The notes: generated by a model not told the origin, from the sequence alone. A stretch of DNA of 64,000 bases from WHSW01 sp963767475 (GCA_963767475.1 CAVYEI010000005.1:434001-498000), one strand, 5' to 3'. Positions 42,021-50,135 are shown, counted from the first letter of the stretch. Program-made: numbers and translations.

Positions 42021-42629
42021 TCAGCAGTTCGGCAACTGACGGGCGGTGCCCTGACAGGCGAGCCCACCCTCGGCCGTCTTCGGCGACGCGTACCACTCCT
42101 CGACGAACGCCCTGATCGCTTCCGTGTCGACCTCGTCGCACTGCTGCAGCGCCCCCCAGGCACTGAGCGCGAAGGGCACCTCGAGCTCGGGGTTCTCGAC
42201 CACGGCGAGCTGGTAGTAGCCCTCCTGGAAGACCTCGTTGAAGGCCTCCTCGACCGCGGTGCGGTCGGCGCTCGAGAGGCCGTTGGTCCAGCCGATCACG
42301 GCGCCGTGCTCGAGCAGGTGCACCGCCTCGCCCAGCCGCGGCGGCTCGTCGTAGAAGTTGCCGGCCTGGATCGGGGTCGGGTTGTGGTCGCCGCCGGAGG
42401 GTGGGTTGGTGGGGTAATCGCCGGCGGTGAAGTCCTGCTCGCGATGCTGGCCGGCGAGCTCGACGTCGACCTCCTCGATCGCCGTGCACGGGCCCGAGCC
42501 GGGGTCGACGATCACGCTCGTGTCGGTGGTCGTCGACGAGCTCGTCGTCGGGTCGTCGCCGCCGCAGGCGACCAGCGCCAGGAGCGAGATCCCGAGGCAG
42601 GCGGCAAGCGTCGACCGGAGCGGGTTCAT
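42021..42629 (-). CDS. DUF3105 lipoprotein
   Basis: 202 residues from ATG 42629. The signal peptide ends in a lipobox (LLALVACGGDD). After a Thr/Ser linker the DUF3105 domain begins: YPTNPPSGGDHNPTPIQAGNFY, then VHLLEHGAVIGW and a C-terminal Cys pair (QQCDEV, LACQGT). The conserved His residues (GDH, HLLEHG) suggest metal or ligand binding, but no function is known for the family. It is the last gene of the minus-strand run that includes the copper cluster and an EamA exporter. Confidence 0.87.
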   Translation of the reverse strand: MNPLRSTLAACLGISLLALVACGGDDPTTSSSTTTDTSVIVDPGSGPCTAIEEVDVELAGQHREQDFTAGDYPTNPPSGGDHNPTPIQAGNFYDEPPRLGEAVHLLEHGAVIGWTNGLSSADRTAVEEAFNEVFQEGYYQLAVVENPELEVPFALSAWGALQQCDEVDTEAIRAFVEEWYASPKTAEGGLACQGTARQLPNC

Positions 42630-42669
42630 CGAGAGCGCCAAGCTACCGGCCCGGGCGCACGGGACGCGC

Positions 42670-43527
42670 TCAGCCCTCGGCGGGCGGCGGCGCGCTTCGC
42701 AGGGCACCCGCGCTGGCGACGACGACGAGCACGATCGCGGCCAGCTCGGTCGCCGCCAAGTCCTGACTGAGAGCGAGGAAGCCGACGCAGGCGGCGACCG
42801 CGGGCTCGAGGCTCATCAGCACGCCGAAGGTGCCTCGCGGCAGCAGCCGCAGCGCCTCGAGCTCGAGCGAGTAGGGGATCGCCGAGCTCAGGATCGCGAC
42901 GGCAAAGGCGACCGCGAGCAGGGCGGGATCGAGCAACTCGGAGCCGCCTTCGAGCAGGCCGGCCGGCAGCAACAGCACGGCGGCGACCACCATCGCCAGC
43001 GCCAGGCCCTGGCCATCGCCGAACGCCCTGCCGATCCGCTGCGAGAGCACGATGTAGGCGGCCCAGAACGCTCCCGCGAGCAGTGCCAGCCCGGCGCCGA
43101 GGAGGTCGAGGTCGTCGCCGAGGCCGGGGGAGAGGAGCAGGATCCCCGCGGCGGCGAGCCCGGCCCAGGCGAAGTCGCTGCGCCGGCGGGTGGAGGCGAA
43201 GGCGACGCCGAGCGGGCCGACGAACTCGAGCGTCACCGCGATCCCGAGCGGAATCCGGTCCAGGGACATATAGAAGGTCGTGTTCATGGCCGCCAGCGCA
43301 ACGCCGAAGAGGAGCACGTCGCGGGCATGCGGGCCCCGCAGCGCGGCCAGCGCCGGGCGCCAGATCGCGGCCAGGACCAGGGCGGCGAACGCCAGCCGCA
43401 GCATCACCGTCCCCACCGGGCCGACCTCGTCGAAGAGCTCCGTCGCAAGGGCCGCGCCGACCTGCACGGAGACGATTCCTCCGAGCACGAGCGAGATCGC
43501 CCTGGCGCGATTGCCGCCGCCGTTCAC
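42670..43527 (-). CDS. EamA/RhtA-type metabolite exporter
   Basis: 285 residues from GTG 43527, which lies 6 nt after TACGGT; GTG 43563 is also in frame but has no promoter or ribosome site. Ten hydrophobic helices form two EamA repeats (ISLVLGGIVSVQVGAALA..., LLGAGLALLAGAFWAAYIVL...). It resembles RhtA, the threonine/homoserine exporter, including ALAAMNTTFYMSLDRIPLGI and EFVGPLGVA. It is a small-molecule exporter of the inner membrane with unknown substrate. Its end precedes the DUF3105 lipoprotein gene. Confidence 0.88.
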   Translation of the reverse strand: MNGGGNRARAISLVLGGIVSVQVGAALATELFDEVGPVGTVMLRLAFAALVLAAIWRPALAALRGPHARDVLLFGVALAAMNTTFYMSLDRIPLGIAVTLEFVGPLGVAFASTRRRSDFAWAGLAAAGILLLSPGLGDDLDLLGAGLALLAGAFWAAYIVLSQRIGRAFGDGQGLALAMVVAAVLLLPAGLLEGGSELLDPALLAVAFAVAILSSAIPYSLELEALRLLPRGTFGVLMSLEPAVAACVGFLALSQDLAATELAAIVLVVVASAGALRSAPPPAEG

Positions 43528-43533
43528 CGGCGT

Positions 43534-43539
43534 ACCGTA
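43534..43539 (-). promoter_or_regulatory. Start-proximal -10 element of the EamA gene
   Basis: On the minus strand TACGGT is 6 nt before GTG 43527. If used, the EamA gene is transcribed apart from the copper cluster upstream. Confidence 0.4.
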
Positions 43540-43580
43540 TGAGCCGCTGTCGGAGTCGCGCACCTACGCCGGCTGCTTGC

Positions 43581-44306
43581 TCAGCCGCCCGCCTTGATCT
43601 CGAACCGAACCGGGCGCGGATCGCTTGTGTTCTGGTCGCGATCGGTCGCCCGCAGCTCGGCCACGTAGCGCCCTGGCGCGGCGCGGAAATGCTTGCCGCG
43701 GCCGCCGAAGCGGACCTCGTTGAGGCCGACGTAGGCGCTCCACTTGGCCCAGCCGGCGAACTGGCGCCGGCCACCCGAACCGAGGCGGTAGTAGTCGGCG
43801 TCGACCTCGGCCCGCTCGCCGAGGTCGAAGTGAAGCTGCCCACCGCGACCGCGGATCGGATTGGTGGCGAGCGCGATCCCGCGCATCCGCGGCGCCTTCA
43901 GGTCGACCCGGCTGGGCGGCACCGGGTCGGGCTCGGAGGCGGGATCGCCGGGCGTGTCGGAGACGGTGACGGTGCCGCGGACGGTGCTGTGCAGCTTGCA
44001 GACCAGGTTGTAGGTGCCGGGCGCGTCGAAGCTCTGCTGGAAGCTGTCGCCAATCGTATGGTTGGGCAGGCCGATGCCCTTGTCGGAGTCGATGCCGAAC
44101 GCGTTCGGCGAATCGCCGGTGACCGAGTGCATGGTGTCGGGCCCGACCCAGTACCAGGTCACGTGCTCGCCGAGGTCGAGCTCCAGCGCCCGGTCGGACC
44201 ACTGGTAGTTGGAGATCGCCACGCGGCGGTTGGCGGCGTCGGCGTTCGTCGCCAGGAGCAGGGTCGCGAGCAGCGCCGCAGCGGCGGCTAGGAGACGAGG
44301 TACCAA
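43581..44306 (-). CDS. Secreted cupredoxin-like protein with C-terminal beta domain
   Basis: 241 residues from TTG 44306, with GAGGGG upstream; it overlaps the oxidase gene end by 19 nt. A signal peptide (LLAAAAALLATLLLATNADA) precedes a plastocyanin-type domain with candidate copper ligands His60 (DTMHSVTGD), Cys103 and His106 (LVCKLHSTVRG). The usual axial Met is missing (Arg or Val instead), so a copper site would be unusual. Residues about 135-240 form a second Ig/FN3-like domain (RGRGGQLHFDLGERAEVDADY). Probably an electron carrier or copper donor for the oxidase. Confidence 0.8.
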   Translation of the reverse strand: MVPRLLAAAAALLATLLLATNADAANRRVAISNYQWSDRALELDLGEHVTWYWVGPDTMHSVTGDSPNAFGIDSDKGIGLPNHTIGDSFQQSFDAPGTYNLVCKLHSTVRGTVTVSDTPGDPASEPDPVPPSRVDLKAPRMRGIALATNPIRGRGGQLHFDLGERAEVDADYYRLGSGGRRQFAGWAKWSAYVGLNEVRFGGRGKHFRAAPGRYVAELRATDRDQNTSDPRPVRFEIKAGG

Positions 44307-45331
44307 CCGTTCATCCCCTCGTGCAGATGGGTGAACACGTGGCAGTGATAGAACCAGCGACCCGGGTTGTCCTCGATGAACGAGGCCGTGAACGAGTCTC
44401 CCGGCCCCAGCGTCTTGTTGTCGACCACGACGCCGCTCGGGTCGGTCCAGCGGTGGCCGTGGATGTGGAAGCTGTGGAAGTCGTTGTCGAGGGCGAAGAC
44501 GTTGAAGGCGACGCTCTCGCCGACGTTCGCCTCCAGCGTCGGCGTGTTGCCGGCGTAGGAGCGCCCGTTGACGCAGGAGAAGTTGCGGCTGAACCCGGTC
44601 ACCGACGGGTTGAAGGAGTGAAAGAGGACGTTGAACTCGCGGTTCGGCCGCGGGGCGCCGGCCTCGCGGATCAGCAGCGGCCCGAACAGGCCCTTGAACA
44701 CCGGCAGCGGATCCATCGGGCCGTGGTCGTGATAGAGCCAGGCGCCCTCGGTGCCCGGGCGCGCCTCCCACACGTACTGGAAGGTCTGCTTCTTTTGCAC
44801 AAACCCTCCGGGGTCGGAGTGGCGGCCCTTGTAGGCGCCGTCCATCTCCTGTGAGTAGAAGACGCCGTGCGGGTGGATCGTCACCGGGGCGTCGATCTTG
44901 TTGCGGAAGTTGACCACGATCGCGTCGCCGGTCTCGGCCTCGATCAGCGGTCCCGGGATCGTCGCCGGACCCAGCGGGGCGGCGAAGCCGGCCGAGTAGG
45001 GGCGGTAGGCGTAGGCGGGGAACTTGGTCTTGCCCTTGACCTTGGTGTCCATCATCCCGTCGCGCCCCGTCGGCACGATGTTCCAGGTCACCGGCTCGGC
45101 CTGGATCCAATACTCGCGCCGGGCGCCGGCCCGGTTGGCGACCAGGGTGGTGGAGGCCACCGGGGCCTGCCCCTCGGCCGCCTTCACCTTCGGCGGCACG
45201 GGCACCTCGGCGGCGAGGCGCTCGACGTCGGCCTGCTCACCGGCGAACACCTTCTGGCCGGCGAGCGTGCACAGGAACAGCCCGCCGGTACCGGCGAACA
45301 GCTCGCGGCGACCGAACGGCTCGAGGCTCAC
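44288..45331 (-). CDS. Two-domain multicopper oxidase, Tat-type signal
   Basis: 347 residues from ATG 45331. The N-terminus has a twin-arginine (GRRELFAGTGGLFLCTLAG). All copper motifs are visible: IHPHGVFY (153-155), LYHDHG (201-203), FHIHGHRW (289-293) and YHCHVFTHLHEGM (329-340, with Cys330 and an axial Met340). At this length it has two cupredoxin domains and should work as a homotrimer, as small laccases do. It oxidises a metal or phenolic substrate outside the membrane using O2. Cupredoxin genes lie on both sides. Confidence 0.93.
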   Translation of the reverse strand: MSLEPFGRRELFAGTGGLFLCTLAGQKVFAGEQADVERLAAEVPVPPKVKAAEGQAPVASTTLVANRAGARREYWIQAEPVTWNIVPTGRDGMMDTKVKGKTKFPAYAYRPYSAGFAAPLGPATIPGPLIEAETGDAIVVNFRNKIDAPVTIHPHGVFYSQEMDGAYKGRHSDPGGFVQKKQTFQYVWEARPGTEGAWLYHDHGPMDPLPVFKGLFGPLLIREAGAPRPNREFNVLFHSFNPSVTGFSRNFSCVNGRSYAGNTPTLEANVGESVAFNVFALDNDFHSFHIHGHRWTDPSGVVVDNKTLGPGDSFTASFIEDNPGRWFYHCHVFTHLHEGMNGWYLVS

Positions 45332-45338
45332 GGCAGGC

Positions 45339-45725
45339 CTACTTCTTGACGGTCAGCGTCTGCGTCATCACGCCCCGGTGGAAGCTGCAGATGAAGCCGT
45401 ACTTGCCCGGGACGGTGAACTTGCGTGTGAACACCAGCTGCACCGCTCCCGAGCCGGAGCGGTAGTCCGACTTCTTGACCCCCTTCGGATGCGTGCCGGT
45501 GAGGATCACGTTGTGCGTGTTGGTATTCAGGTCCGACCACACCCACTTCACCTTCGAGTTCTTCTTGATCGTCACGTCGGTGGGGGCGAAGTAGTCGTCG
45601 TTGACGCTCACGACCGCCGTCTTCGCCGACTGCTGAGAGCCATTCACCGCCGGTACCGCGACCGCCGATACGGCGGTCGCGGCCAGCGCGCAGGCGATCA
45701 GACGCCGGCGCCGGATCAGGGACAC
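45339..45725 (-). CDS. Secreted type-1 copper cupredoxin (plastocyanin-like)
   Basis: 128 residues from GTG 45725, overlapping the beta-helix gene end by 10 nt; the oxidase starts 7 nt after its stop. Signal peptide IRRRRLIACALAATAVSAVAV. The mature domain has all four type-1 ligands: His71 (NTHNVILTG), Cys113, His116 and Met120 (FICSFHRGVMTQ). It ends at TLTVKK, so it is a single compact domain. It probably shuttles electrons to or from the oxidase, or delivers copper. Confidence 0.87.
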   Translation of the reverse strand: MSLIRRRRLIACALAATAVSAVAVPAVNGSQQSAKTAVVSVNDDYFAPTDVTIKKNSKVKWVWSDLNTNTHNVILTGTHPKGVKKSDYRSGSGAVQLVFTRKFTVPGKYGFICSFHRGVMTQTLTVKK

Positions 45726-47050
45726 GTCGGCCCGGGGGCGACCGTCAGCGGCTTGAACTTCTCGAACGCCGGGTGGTCGTGCACGGCCCAGGAGCATTCC
45801 TGCGTCTCGGGCGGGTTCGCGGCCACGTAGCTGACCAGGTCGCCGAACTGGCCACCGTCGGCGGCGCTGGTCCCGGTGCCCGAGGTCGGCGGCGGCGGCG
45901 CCGGGCAGGTCGGGTACAGGTTCGAGTCCGGAGCGCTGCCCGAATCGAAGGTCGAGCTGACGTTGCCCTGGAAGCAGTTGCCGCTGCCCGAGCCGTCGCT
46001 GAAGAAGTCGACCTTGTTCGTGTCGGTGCCGCTGCGACCCATCTGGTTGTCGAGGAACTGGTTGTTGAGCGAGATCGCGTTGTCGCCGGTGTTGAACGGA
46101 TCCGAGATCGTCCAGGCTCCGGCCTTGAAGTTGCCGAAGATCTCGTTGTTGCGGATGATCCAGCCGTCGGCCCCGAGCAGCACCACACCGACGCCGGTGG
46201 GGAAGTTGATCGTCTGGCCGGCGATCTCCCCGAGCCCGCCGGAGACGGTCTTCACGCTCGAGTTGGGGAGGAAGTAGTTGAAGTTGTTCCAGAAGATGTT
46301 GTTGTTCTCGATGATCCCGGTCGCGGTCGGCTCGAAGCGCTCCGAGTCGAGCGTGTTCGGGACCACGCCGACGCCGTTGTTGTAGTAGTTCGAGTCGGTG
46401 AGCTTCACGTACTTGGAGTTCGTCCCCGAGTAGCCGAGCACGTTCTCGTATGCCTCGAGGTGGTCGAGCTTGGTCCACTTCGGCGCCGTCTGCGGCGGCG
46501 TCTCGCCGACGTAGAAGGCCGAGTCGCCGTGGCCGTAGCCGACCGACTTCGTCATCCGGCCGCCGATGCAGTTGAAGGCGAACAGGCCGTAGGCGCGGTT
46601 GAACGAGACCCGCAGGTTCTTCATCAGGTATCCGTCGCAGGGCGCGGTGGTGACGCTGTTGCCGTGGATGAAGATCCCGTTGGCGAGGTAGTTGCGGGCC
46701 CACAGGTTGAGCACCCGCAGGCCGTTGACGCCGTCGGCCTCGATCCCGTTGTTGACCGCGTTGCGGCCCTCGAGAATGACCTTCTTCGGATTCTTCTCGG
46801 TGCCCTGGATCGTGAGGCCGTTGTGCTTCTTGCCGGTTACGAGCACGCCCTCCTTGTACTTGCCCGGGTGCACGTTGATGACCGCGTTCTTTCCGGTCGC
46901 GTCAACGGCGTCCTGGATCGTGCGGAAGTCACAGCCGTGCTTGCAGACTTCGACCGTTTCCTTCTTCTTGCCCAGCGCCGTCGCCGGCACGAGGGCGAAA
47001 ACTGCAACTAGCGCGAGCATCGCCGCGCGGATCCAGGAACTGCGACTCAT
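45716..47050 (-). CDS. Secreted right-handed parallel beta-helix protein of the copper cluster
   Basis: 444 residues from ATG 47050, preceded by GGAGG. Signal peptide (IRAAMLALVAVFALVPATALG). An N-terminal strand-turn start (CKHGCDFRTIQDAVDATGKNA) is followed by about ten Asn/Gly-rich coils (NGLTIQGTEKNPKKVIL, NNGIEADGVNGLRVLNLW, YLANGIFIHGNS, GIIENNNIFWNN, IIRNNEIFGNF), as in pectin lyase-like or NosD-type proteins. The C-terminus has CPAPPPP and a Cys/His-bearing end (ECSWAVHDHPAFEKF). NosD-type beta-helices assist copper-enzyme assembly, but a carbohydrate role is also possible. Confidence 0.82.
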   Translation of the reverse strand: MSRSSWIRAAMLALVAVFALVPATALGKKKETVEVCKHGCDFRTIQDAVDATGKNAVINVHPGKYKEGVLVTGKKHNGLTIQGTEKNPKKVILEGRNAVNNGIEADGVNGLRVLNLWARNYLANGIFIHGNSVTTAPCDGYLMKNLRVSFNRAYGLFAFNCIGGRMTKSVGYGHGDSAFYVGETPPQTAPKWTKLDHLEAYENVLGYSGTNSKYVKLTDSNYYNNGVGVVPNTLDSERFEPTATGIIENNNIFWNNFNYFLPNSSVKTVSGGLGEIAGQTINFPTGVGVVLLGADGWIIRNNEIFGNFKAGAWTISDPFNTGDNAISLNNQFLDNQMGRSGTDTNKVDFFSDGSGSGNCFQGNVSSTFDSGSAPDSNLYPTCPAPPPPTSGTGTSAADGGQFGDLVSYVAANPPETQECSWAVHDHPAFEKFKPLTVAPGPTCP

Positions 47051-47116
47051 CCGTGAAACCTCCGTATTTTGATTTGCGAACCCTGCCTGCTCAGGACTGT
47101 ACAAGCACGGCGTCGA

Positions 47117-48004
47117 TCAGGAAGTTGCGGTTGGCTGCCCGGCCAGCCGGGGAAGGGCGGCAAGCCGGGCGTCGCGGCTGACCGCCGCCAGCTCGCGCTC
47201 GAGCTCGGCCAGTTTGACTCCGGTGACCAGCGCCAGCTCACGATCGAGCGGGCGGAAGAAGTCGTCGTAGTGGGTGGGGATCACGAGCGCCGGGTCGAGC
47301 GCCGGCAGGATCCGGCCCCAGTAGTCGCGGGTGAAGTTGCGCCCCGCGATCCCGGCGAGAAAGACGTCGACGCCGCGGTCGCGGATCGCATCGTCGACGA
47401 GCTCGGCGCTGCCCTGGTGATAGAGGCTGATCCCGGCGACGGCGATCCGGATTCCCCACACCTGCCCACACCGATAGGCGCTCGGGCAGAGCCCCTCCAG
47501 GTGATCGCAGGTGAGCTCACCCGCGTAGGGGACCTTGAGCCCCAGCAGGAGCTTCGAGTGGGCGCTGGGGACGAAGCTGACCTCGAATGGACCGAGCTCG
47601 TAGACCCGGTAGGGCTCGACCTCGACGGCGAGCTCGCCGAGGCCGTGCAGCCCCATCAGCGTCGCCAGCGAGCTCGAGCCGTAGGCGCGGCAGCCGAACC
47701 GGCGAGCGACGGCCGGTGCGTCGACGGCGTGGTCGAAGTGGGTGTGGCCGACGAGCACGCCGGCGGCCTCGTCGGCGGCGGGCAGGAAGCGGTCGAGCGC
47801 GGCGGGGTCGGGAACCGCGGTGCGGCGGAGCAGCAGGCTGCGAAGCGGCACCCGGGAGAAGTAGGGGTCGATGTAGAGGCTGCGGCCCTCGTAGGCGATC
47901 CGGTAGCCGGAGACGCCGAGCCACTCGAGCTCGAGCCCGGCGGGCAGTTCTACCGGCCGCGATTCGAGCTCGGCCAGCGCCTCGCGGTCGTCAGCACCGC
48001 TCAT
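47117..48004 (-). CDS. Metallo-beta-lactamase-fold hydrolase (UlaG/NAPE-PLD-like)
   Basis: 295 residues from ATG 48004. The metal motif HTHFDH lies near residues 87-92. Further candidate ligands are FVPSAHSKLL and IPTHYDDFF near the end. LEWLGVSGYRIAYEGRSLYIDPYF at the N-terminus is typical of the UlaG-like subgroup. No signal peptide. The substrate is unknown. A TAGGCT hexamer lies 6 nt upstream of the ATG, pointing to a leaderless message. It is divergent from the c-di-AMP-controlled gene. Confidence 0.88.
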   Translation of the reverse strand: MSGADDREALAELESRPVELPAGLELEWLGVSGYRIAYEGRSLYIDPYFSRVPLRSLLLRRTAVPDPAALDRFLPAADEAAGVLVGHTHFDHAVDAPAVARRFGCRAYGSSSLATLMGLHGLGELAVEVEPYRVYELGPFEVSFVPSAHSKLLLGLKVPYAGELTCDHLEGLCPSAYRCGQVWGIRIAVAGISLYHQGSAELVDDAIRDRGVDVFLAGIAGRNFTRDYWGRILPALDPALVIPTHYDDFFRPLDRELALVTGVKLAELERELAAVSRDARLAALPRLAGQPTATS

Positions 48005-48010
48005 CGGTTG

Positions 48011-48016
48011 AGCCTA
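48011..48016 (-). promoter_or_regulatory. Start-proximal -10 element of the MBL hydrolase gene
   Basis: On the minus strand TAGGCT is 6 nt from ATG 48004 with no Shine-Dalgarno. Confidence 0.4.
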
Positions 48017-48070
48017 CGGCTTGCAAGCCGGGATTCCTCGGTAGGCGGCGCTGGCGCCCGTGCCGATGTG

Positions 48071-48225
48071 TATGCTGCCCAGCGTCCTTGGACCCGTTGC
48101 CTAATTCCCGTCCGTACGCGGACGGGGAGCGGGGGAACCAAGTCCGTTGGGGCTAACCCACCTCGCCAGGTGGGGGCGCTGCTTCTTTAGCGCCCGCCCG
48201 TCAGCTAACCCCGCAGGCAGATAAA
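48071..48225 (+). promoter_or_regulatory. Cyclic di-AMP riboswitch (ydaO-yuaA type) with promoter
   Basis: A TATGCT -10 (48071-48076) is followed by a structured leader. TGCCT (48098-48102) can pair with AGGCA (48215-48219) to close it. Conserved pieces of the ydaO class are seen in order: a GTCCG-TACG-CGGAC hairpin, GGGGGAACCAAGTCCG, GGGGCTAACCC, a CCACCTCGCCAGGTGG hairpin, GGCGCT-N8-AGCGCC and CCGTCAGCTAACCCCGC. Actinobacterial members of this class control cell-wall hydrolase genes, and the next gene is one. AAAGGAG for the downstream start lies just after the element. Confidence 0.87.
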
Positions 48226-48239
48226 GGAGAACGGTTTTC

Positions 48240-48809
48240 GTGCGTAAGTCAGCCTTTGGACCGAAGCCCGCCGCGGCATTCGTCGCCTGCGTCGCCGCGG
48301 CCGCGCTCGCCCTCCCGGCCTCGGCCTTCGCCGGCTCCGGTGGAGTCGGCCCGGGCACGGCTCCGCCGCCGCCGGTCGCCGGCAGCAAGGCCAAGCTTCT
48401 GCCCAGCGGGCTCGCCCGAGCGCCGGTCGACGCGCCGATCGAGGTCCAGAACGCGATCGCCGCGGCGAACGAGATCGACGACGCCGGTTACTGCAGCGGC
48501 GGCGGCCATCAGGCGTTCAAGAACTGTTACGACTGCTCCGGCGCCGTCAGCCACGTGCTCGGCCCCGAGGGAGCCGACATCCTCGACTCGCCGCTCGACT
48601 CGGGCTCGCTGCGCAAGTGGGGCGAGCGCGGTCGCGGCACCTGGATCACGGTCTACACCAACCCGGGTCACGCCTACGTCGTCGTCGCCGGCCTGCGCTT
48701 CGACACCTCGATCCCCGACGACGGGGCCGAGGGGCCGGGCTGGTCGAAGGACGTCAAGGCCGGGCTCGTCAACGGCCCGTTCCAAAAGCGCCACTTCCTC
48801 GGGCTCTAG
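48240..48809 (+). CDS. Secreted NlpC/P60-type cell-wall hydrolase
   Basis: 189 residues from GTG 48240, with AAAGGAG upstream. Signal peptide AAAFVACVAAAALALPASAF. The domain is short; the catalytic Cys99 is in NCYDCSGAVSHVL and His144 in NPGHAYVVVAGLRFDTS, in NlpC/P60 order. It should cut peptide bonds in peptidoglycan outside the membrane. The c-di-AMP riboswitch just upstream links its expression to the wall and osmotic status. The end overlaps nothing; the P450 gene converges 24 nt away. Confidence 0.87.
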   Translation: MRKSAFGPKPAAAFVACVAAAALALPASAFAGSGGVGPGTAPPPPVAGSKAKLLPSGLARAPVDAPIEVQNAIAAANEIDDAGYCSGGGHQAFKNCYDCSGAVSHVLGPEGADILDSPLDSGSLRKWGERGRGTWITVYTNPGHAYVVVAGLRFDTSIPDDGAEGPGWSKDVKAGLVNGPFQKRHFLGL

Positions 48810-48833
48810 CGACCGAGCCCGACAGCTCGCCGC

Positions 48834-50078
48834 CTACGCCGGCTCGGGAGTGAACCTGACCGGCAGCGTCTTCAGCTGGTTGAGAAACAGCGAGCGGGCG
48901 TGGGTCGGCTCGCCGGCGAGCTCGATGTCGGGAAAGCGGCGCAGGGTCTCCTCGAGCAGCACCTTGATCTCCAGCCGGGCGAGCGCGGCGCCGAGGCAGA
49001 AGTGGCGACCGCCGGCGCCGAAGGCCTGGTGGTCGGGCTTGCGGGTGACGTCGAGCCGCTGCGGATCCGGGTAGTTCTCCTCGTCGCGGTTCGAGGCGAC
49101 GTACCAGAGCAGCACCTTGTCGCCCTCGCGGATCGTCTTGCCGTGCATCTCGACGTCGCGGGTGGCGGTGCGGCGAAAGTGGGCGAACGCCGGGTAACAG
49201 CGCAAGAGCTCCTCGACCGCGCCCTCGGCGAGCGAGGGGTCGTCGCGCAGCAGCGCGAGCTGCTCGGGGTTCTCGAACAGGCCGAGCATGCCGCTGGTGA
49301 AGACCGAGCGGGTGCTGTCGTTGCCGGCCGCGCCGAGCAGGCCGAGCCCCATGAAGATCTCGGCGTCGGAGAGCTTCTCGCCGTCGACCTCGGAGTGCAC
49401 CAGCACCTCGATCAGGTCGTCCGACAGGCCGGGGTTCTCCCGCCGTTCGGCGACCAGCTCCATGGTCTCGTCCCAGGCTCGGGTCATCACCTCGACCACC
49501 GCTTCCTCGGTCGGCCGCAGGTCCTCGTCGCCGAAGCCGAGCACCATGTTGGTCTCCTCCATGTGGCGCTGGTCGTCCTCCTCGGGCGTGCCGATGAAGG
49601 AGCCGATCACCCGCGAGACCACGGGGCCGGCGACCTCGTTGACGAGCTCGCACTCGCCACGCGTCGCCACCCGGTCGAGCACCCGGTTGACGATCCCTCG
49701 GATCCGCTCCTCGTGCTCGGCGATCCGCTTCGGGGTGAAGCCGCGCTGAAACAGGGCCTTGATCCGGTCGTGGCGCGGCGGGTCCATCGAGATCATCTGC
49801 TGCTGCTGGCCCTCGAGCGGGATGCCGAAGTCGTCGAGGACCATGATCCCGCCGACGTAGGAGGAGAAGGTCTGCCAGTCGAGGCTGACCTTGCGCAGGT
49901 CGGCGGCTCGGGTCAGCGACCAGAAGCCGGCCTCGTGGGGGTAGTCGTCGAGCGGGCTCCAGTGCAGCGGGGCCTCGCGGCGCAGGCGCGTGAACAGCGC
50001 GTGGGGGGGACCGTGGTCCCAGAGCTCGAGGTCACCCAGATCGATCCGCTCCAGGTCCTGTTCTGCGATCACGCTCAT
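48834..50078 (-). CDS. Cytochrome P450
   Basis: 414 residues from ATG 50078, preceded by AAGGAGAAGG. Landmarks: the I-helix oxygen-activation site GAAGNDSTRS, with Asn and Ser where AGxDTT is common; the K-helix ExxR as EELLRCYP; and the haem-binding FGAGGRHFCLGAALARLE. SMDPPRHDRIKALFQRGFTP is typical of soluble bacterial (CYP-class I) enzymes, which take electrons from a ferredoxin. The substrate is not known. The divergent TetR regulator and the palindrome between the genes suggest substrate-induced control. Confidence 0.93.
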   Translation of the reverse strand: MSVIAEQDLERIDLGDLELWDHGPPHALFTRLRREAPLHWSPLDDYPHEAGFWSLTRAADLRKVSLDWQTFSSYVGGIMVLDDFGIPLEGQQQQMISMDPPRHDRIKALFQRGFTPKRIAEHEERIRGIVNRVLDRVATRGECELVNEVAGPVVSRVIGSFIGTPEEDDQRHMEETNMVLGFGDEDLRPTEEAVVEVMTRAWDETMELVAERRENPGLSDDLIEVLVHSEVDGEKLSDAEIFMGLGLLGAAGNDSTRSVFTSGMLGLFENPEQLALLRDDPSLAEGAVEELLRCYPAFAHFRRTATRDVEMHGKTIREGDKVLLWYVASNRDEENYPDPQRLDVTRKPDHQAFGAGGRHFCLGAALARLEIKVLLEETLRRFPDIELAGEPTHARSLFLNQLKTLPVRFTPEPA

Positions 50079-50121
50079 CCGCGCCTTCTCCTTGCTTGCT
50101 CGACGCCGCGTCATCGGTCAT

Positions 50122-50135
50122 ACTACAGATGTAGT
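50122..50135. promoter_or_regulatory. Palindromic operator between P450 and TetR genes
   Basis: ACTACA-GA-TGTAGT, perfect 6-bp arms, ends on the GTG 50134 of the TetR gene and lies 44 nt above the P450 start. TetR proteins usually bind such palindromes in divergent promoters and repress both genes. Confidence 0.6.

Noticed and set aside
48071..48225. Reading the structured leader as a T-box, SAM or cobalamin element
   Set aside because: The motif order and the wall-hydrolase neighbour match the ydaO-yuaA class; no T-box sequence, SAM core or B12 box is present.
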